Program-made: the position numbers and the translations under genes
Shown here: piece after piece, positions 62,397 through 64,000 of the stretch
How the letters are laid out: the number at the start of each line of letters is the position of its first letter
How positions within the stretch are numbered: the first letter of the stretch is position 1
Notes under the pieces: model-generated
Told to the model about the DNA's origin: nothing
Databases searched by the model: none
What the model saw: only the letters and a program-made list of their open reading frames with translations
NCBI RefSeq assembly: GCF_011927825.1
Contig: NZ_JAATJI010000002.1
Location: 509,864-573,863 of the forward strand
Direction of reading: 5' to 3'
From: Polymorphobacter fuscus
GTDB taxonomy: Bacteria > Pseudomonadota > Alphaproteobacteria > Sphingomonadales > Sphingomonadaceae
DNA length: 64,000 nucleotides

Positions 62397-63184
62397 GCCC
62401 CACCAAAACCACCCCGACCGATAACTCACTGTGTAACATAATTGATTTGAGGGCAACGTCGACGAGGCCGAACTCTACTTTTCCGCGTCATTTCTAAACG
62501 ACTTTATCGGATCGTGTCCCACCTCGTGGTGTAGGTTCGTCGGTGCGGGCACGACGATCTCCGGCTTTGGCCGGGTTGATCATGCTGCCATGGTTGGCAG
62601 CGTGACGAGGGGATCATCGCTCAACTGGGCGACACTTTCCAGTGTGGTGTAGCGGGCGCGCTGGACCGCTCATTCGTCGTTCTGCTCGAGGAGGATCGCG
62701 CCGACGAGGCGGATGATGGCGTTTTGGTTCGGAAAGATGCCGACGACATCGTTGCGCCGCTTGATTTCGGGCTGCGGCAGGGTAAGCTCCTGTTGTTGTC
62801 GCCTACGCATGTGAACAGCAGTAATTGTCCGTCGATTCCCGGAGCCGCCATTCTCATCGGTGGCGGACTGCTGCCGTCGAGCTTGTCATCGATCTACGGC
62901 TAGCATCGGGCCGCATGCGGACTAGCGGCTTTGCGAATGCGAGCCTTGGCAGGCTGTCCTTCGTCGGCAGACTGGTAATACACAAAATGACCCATATGCG
63001 GATGCCCAAAGCCTCATCGACGCTTTTCGGAAGCGGTCGCTTGCTCATCTTAGAGCATGACCGGTTCTAGGATCGCGAAAACGTCGGCGTACCGGCTTGG
63101 GTCAGGGTAGATAGGCCAACACCTGCCCCCAGCCGATTCGGTATTGGTATGGCGACCTACCTTAGTCGCCCTGGGGCAGCACTG
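62397..63184. other. Non-coding region with IS remnant between res and the ASCH gene
   Basis: About 790 nt without a convincing gene. It holds the IS256 transposase fragment at 62580-62768 and, presumably, the res promoter. Short frames in 62820-63070 on both strands show no family likeness. Confidence 0.5.
62580..62768 (-). pseudogene. C-terminal remnant of an IS256-family (mutator) transposase
   Basis: The minus-strand frame reads [20 protein letters not shown] and [12 protein letters not shown], then a TGA where the family has Trp, then AVQRARYTTLESVAQLSDDP to a proper stop. EIKRR ... VGIFPN ... LLEQNDEW is the diagnostic C terminus of IS256-family transposases. Only about 60 codons are left and no inverted repeat is recognised, so it is a dead fragment. 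Confidence 0.72.
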
Positions 63185-63964
63185 TCATGCCGCAAGCGAT
63201 ACCCGGAAGTGCCGCTCGGCGGTGCGCTCCAGCAACAGGCGGTCACCCTCCCGAGGCTTCACGCGTTCGAAGAACCGACGAACCGCCGCGCGCTCACGAA
63301 AGATCATCTTCTCGCCATCGACATCGGTTTCAACCGTCTCACCCGATGCGAAATTTACGGTGACCGGCCACCCCGCCGCGCTCTTATTGGAGCCGCCAAT
63401 CGCATTGACGGGTAGCAGCGAGCGCGCCACCCGCAGATAGAAATGGCCGTTGCGTATATTACCGCCGGTGAGCGGAATGTGGACCCCAACAATGCCGGTG
63501 CTGACGCCCGGCGTCGGCAGGGGTCCTGCCACCGCCGCTGGCGGCCCCTTCGCGATCGGCGGCGCGGGGCCAGGGTCCATTTGCGACTGCGAACCGACGG
63601 CCATTTCGACGTCGGCATCGAGCTCCACCCAGATCACGGCGCCGGAGCGGTGAACATAGGGTACCGGCTGCGCAAGCCGGCGCGCCTCGGTAAGCACCCA
63701 CGGCGTGAACCATTTGAAGCCCACCTCGCCACTCATTTCAGCAGGGATGCCATGGTTGGTGCGGCAAGCGCCCATGTCCTCCGGGCTGAGCGGGGGTAGT
63801 GAGTCGCTTAGAATGGCGGTGCCCACGACCAAACCAGTGCCCTTTTCAATAAGCGCGATTGGGCCTCGGAGCGCCGTGCGTTCCGATCGCATCTCCCATG
63901 TTTTTGTGCCTGCGAGGATCATCTCGATCCACGGCTGCCGAATGATCAAACCCTTGAGCGCCAT
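63185..63964 (-). CDS. ASCH domain protein with a C-terminal beta-barrel-like domain
   Basis: A 259-aa protein. Residues 1-115 form an ASCH domain (GLIIRQPWIEMILAGTKTWE, GPIALIEKGTGLVVGTA), a PUA-related RNA or modified-base binding fold. Residues 128-153 are a Pro/Ala-rich linker. Residues 160-259 make a second, beta-rich domain (FYLRVARSLLPVNAIGGSNK ... GDRLLLER) that looks like a B3/EcoRII-N-type or AbrB-like pseudobarrel; that assignment is tentative. ATG 63964 with AGGGAG upstream is chosen over starts nearer the window edge. Its relation to the R-M unit is unknown. Confidence 0.7.
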   Translation of the reverse strand: MALKGLIIRQPWIEMILAGTKTWEMRSERTALRGPIALIEKGTGLVVGTAILSDSLPPLSPEDMGACRTNHGIPAEMSGEVGFKWFTPWVLTEARRLAQPVPYVHRSGAVIWVELDADVEMAVGSQSQMDPGPAPPIAKGPPAAVAGPLPTPGVSTGIVGVHIPLTGGNIRNGHFYLRVARSLLPVNAIGGSNKSAAGWPVTVNFASGETVETDVDGEKMIFRERAAVRRFFERVKPREGDRLLLERTAERHFRVSLAA

Positions 63965-64000
63965 GGCGTTTCTCCCTGTGTCCTGATGACGCCGCATCAT

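Larger units (their letters stand above)
25280..64000. mobile_element. Genomic defence island, left end at the tRNA-Lys fragment, right end outside the window
   Basis: From the truncated tRNA onward, housekeeping genes stop and the genes are Zorya, Druantia-like, type III restriction-modification, other nucleases, helicases and an IS remnant. Base composition is visibly less GC-rich than in the core, most clearly through 25300-47000. The intact tRNA-Lys and any integrase would be expected to the right of 64000. Whether the island moved as one unit is not shown. Confidence 0.6.

Noticed and set aside
62820..63070. Small genes on either strand between the IS remnant and the ASCH gene
   Set aside because: Translations are Ser/Arg-rich, resemble no family and lack good ribosome binding sites.
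1..64000. CRISPR array, rRNA operon or prophage structural genes
   Set aside because: No regularly spaced direct repeats, cas genes, rRNA sequence or capsid/tail/terminase genes were seen.

Overview
The window looks like chromosomal DNA from an alphaproteobacterium of the order Sphingomonadales. Support comes from high-GC, third-position-GC-rich coding sequence, an alphaproteobacterial RpoH, a ChpT-like histidine phosphotransferase, a MerC/Zur pair, and the heme A synthase - DUF2237 - Nudix - rplM - rpsI order. The order-level assignment is an inference from gene content; no rRNA is present.

Positions 1-25220 are ordinary core chromosome. In order: purE/purK and an MFS exporter (+); dsbD, a tiny secreted-peptide candidate and an M16 protease (-); a ribosomal-protein/heme A synthase operon, rpsI and rplM with a leader hairpin, promoter candidate and strong terminator (-); a secreted protein; merC-zur with a near-perfect 15-bp palindrome (possible Zur operator); dxs; a Bcr/CflA exporter and an EamA exporter; GST; arfB; a CsbD-like protein; an EamA plus TerB/J-domain pair; a ChpT-like / cold shock / JAMM protease cluster; and rluD-rpoH followed by mtgA.

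At 25280-25327 lies the 3' half of a tRNA-Lys(CTT) gene on the minus strand, without its 5' half. This is the usual scar of an element integrated into a tRNA gene. To its right, to the end of the window, gene content switches to anti-phage defence and base composition becomes visibly less GC-rich. No integrase or intact tRNA-Lys is in the window, so the far end of the island should lie beyond 64000.

Island layout: (a) zorABCD, a complete type I Zorya system (+, 25931-33808); (b) convergent to it, a type III Druantia-like pair, druH then druE (-, 43329-33883); (c) a truncated HD-domain gene and an M15-like protein; (d) a very long co-directional minus-strand unit (62396-44678), mostly joined by 4-nt start/stop overlaps. 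In transcription order it holds type III restriction subunit Res, a DUF262/DUF1524 (GmrSD-type) nuclease, a PGN_0703-like putative nuclease, a lipoprotein, type III methyltransferase Mod, an unknown 178-aa protein, a dual-OB protein, two DUF488 proteins, an HD hydrolase, an unknown protein apparently interrupted by a stop codon, a RelE-domain/UvrD helicase fusion, and a HelD-like helicase with a nuclease-like insert and a frameshift; (e) an IS256-family remnant and an ASCH-domain protein at the right edge.

The most unusual part is (d). The type III R-M subunits are separated by additional nucleases and a lipoprotein and followed by a conserved-looking train of poorly characterised genes. It may be a composite R-M/helicase defence operon, or two systems fused by repeated insertion.
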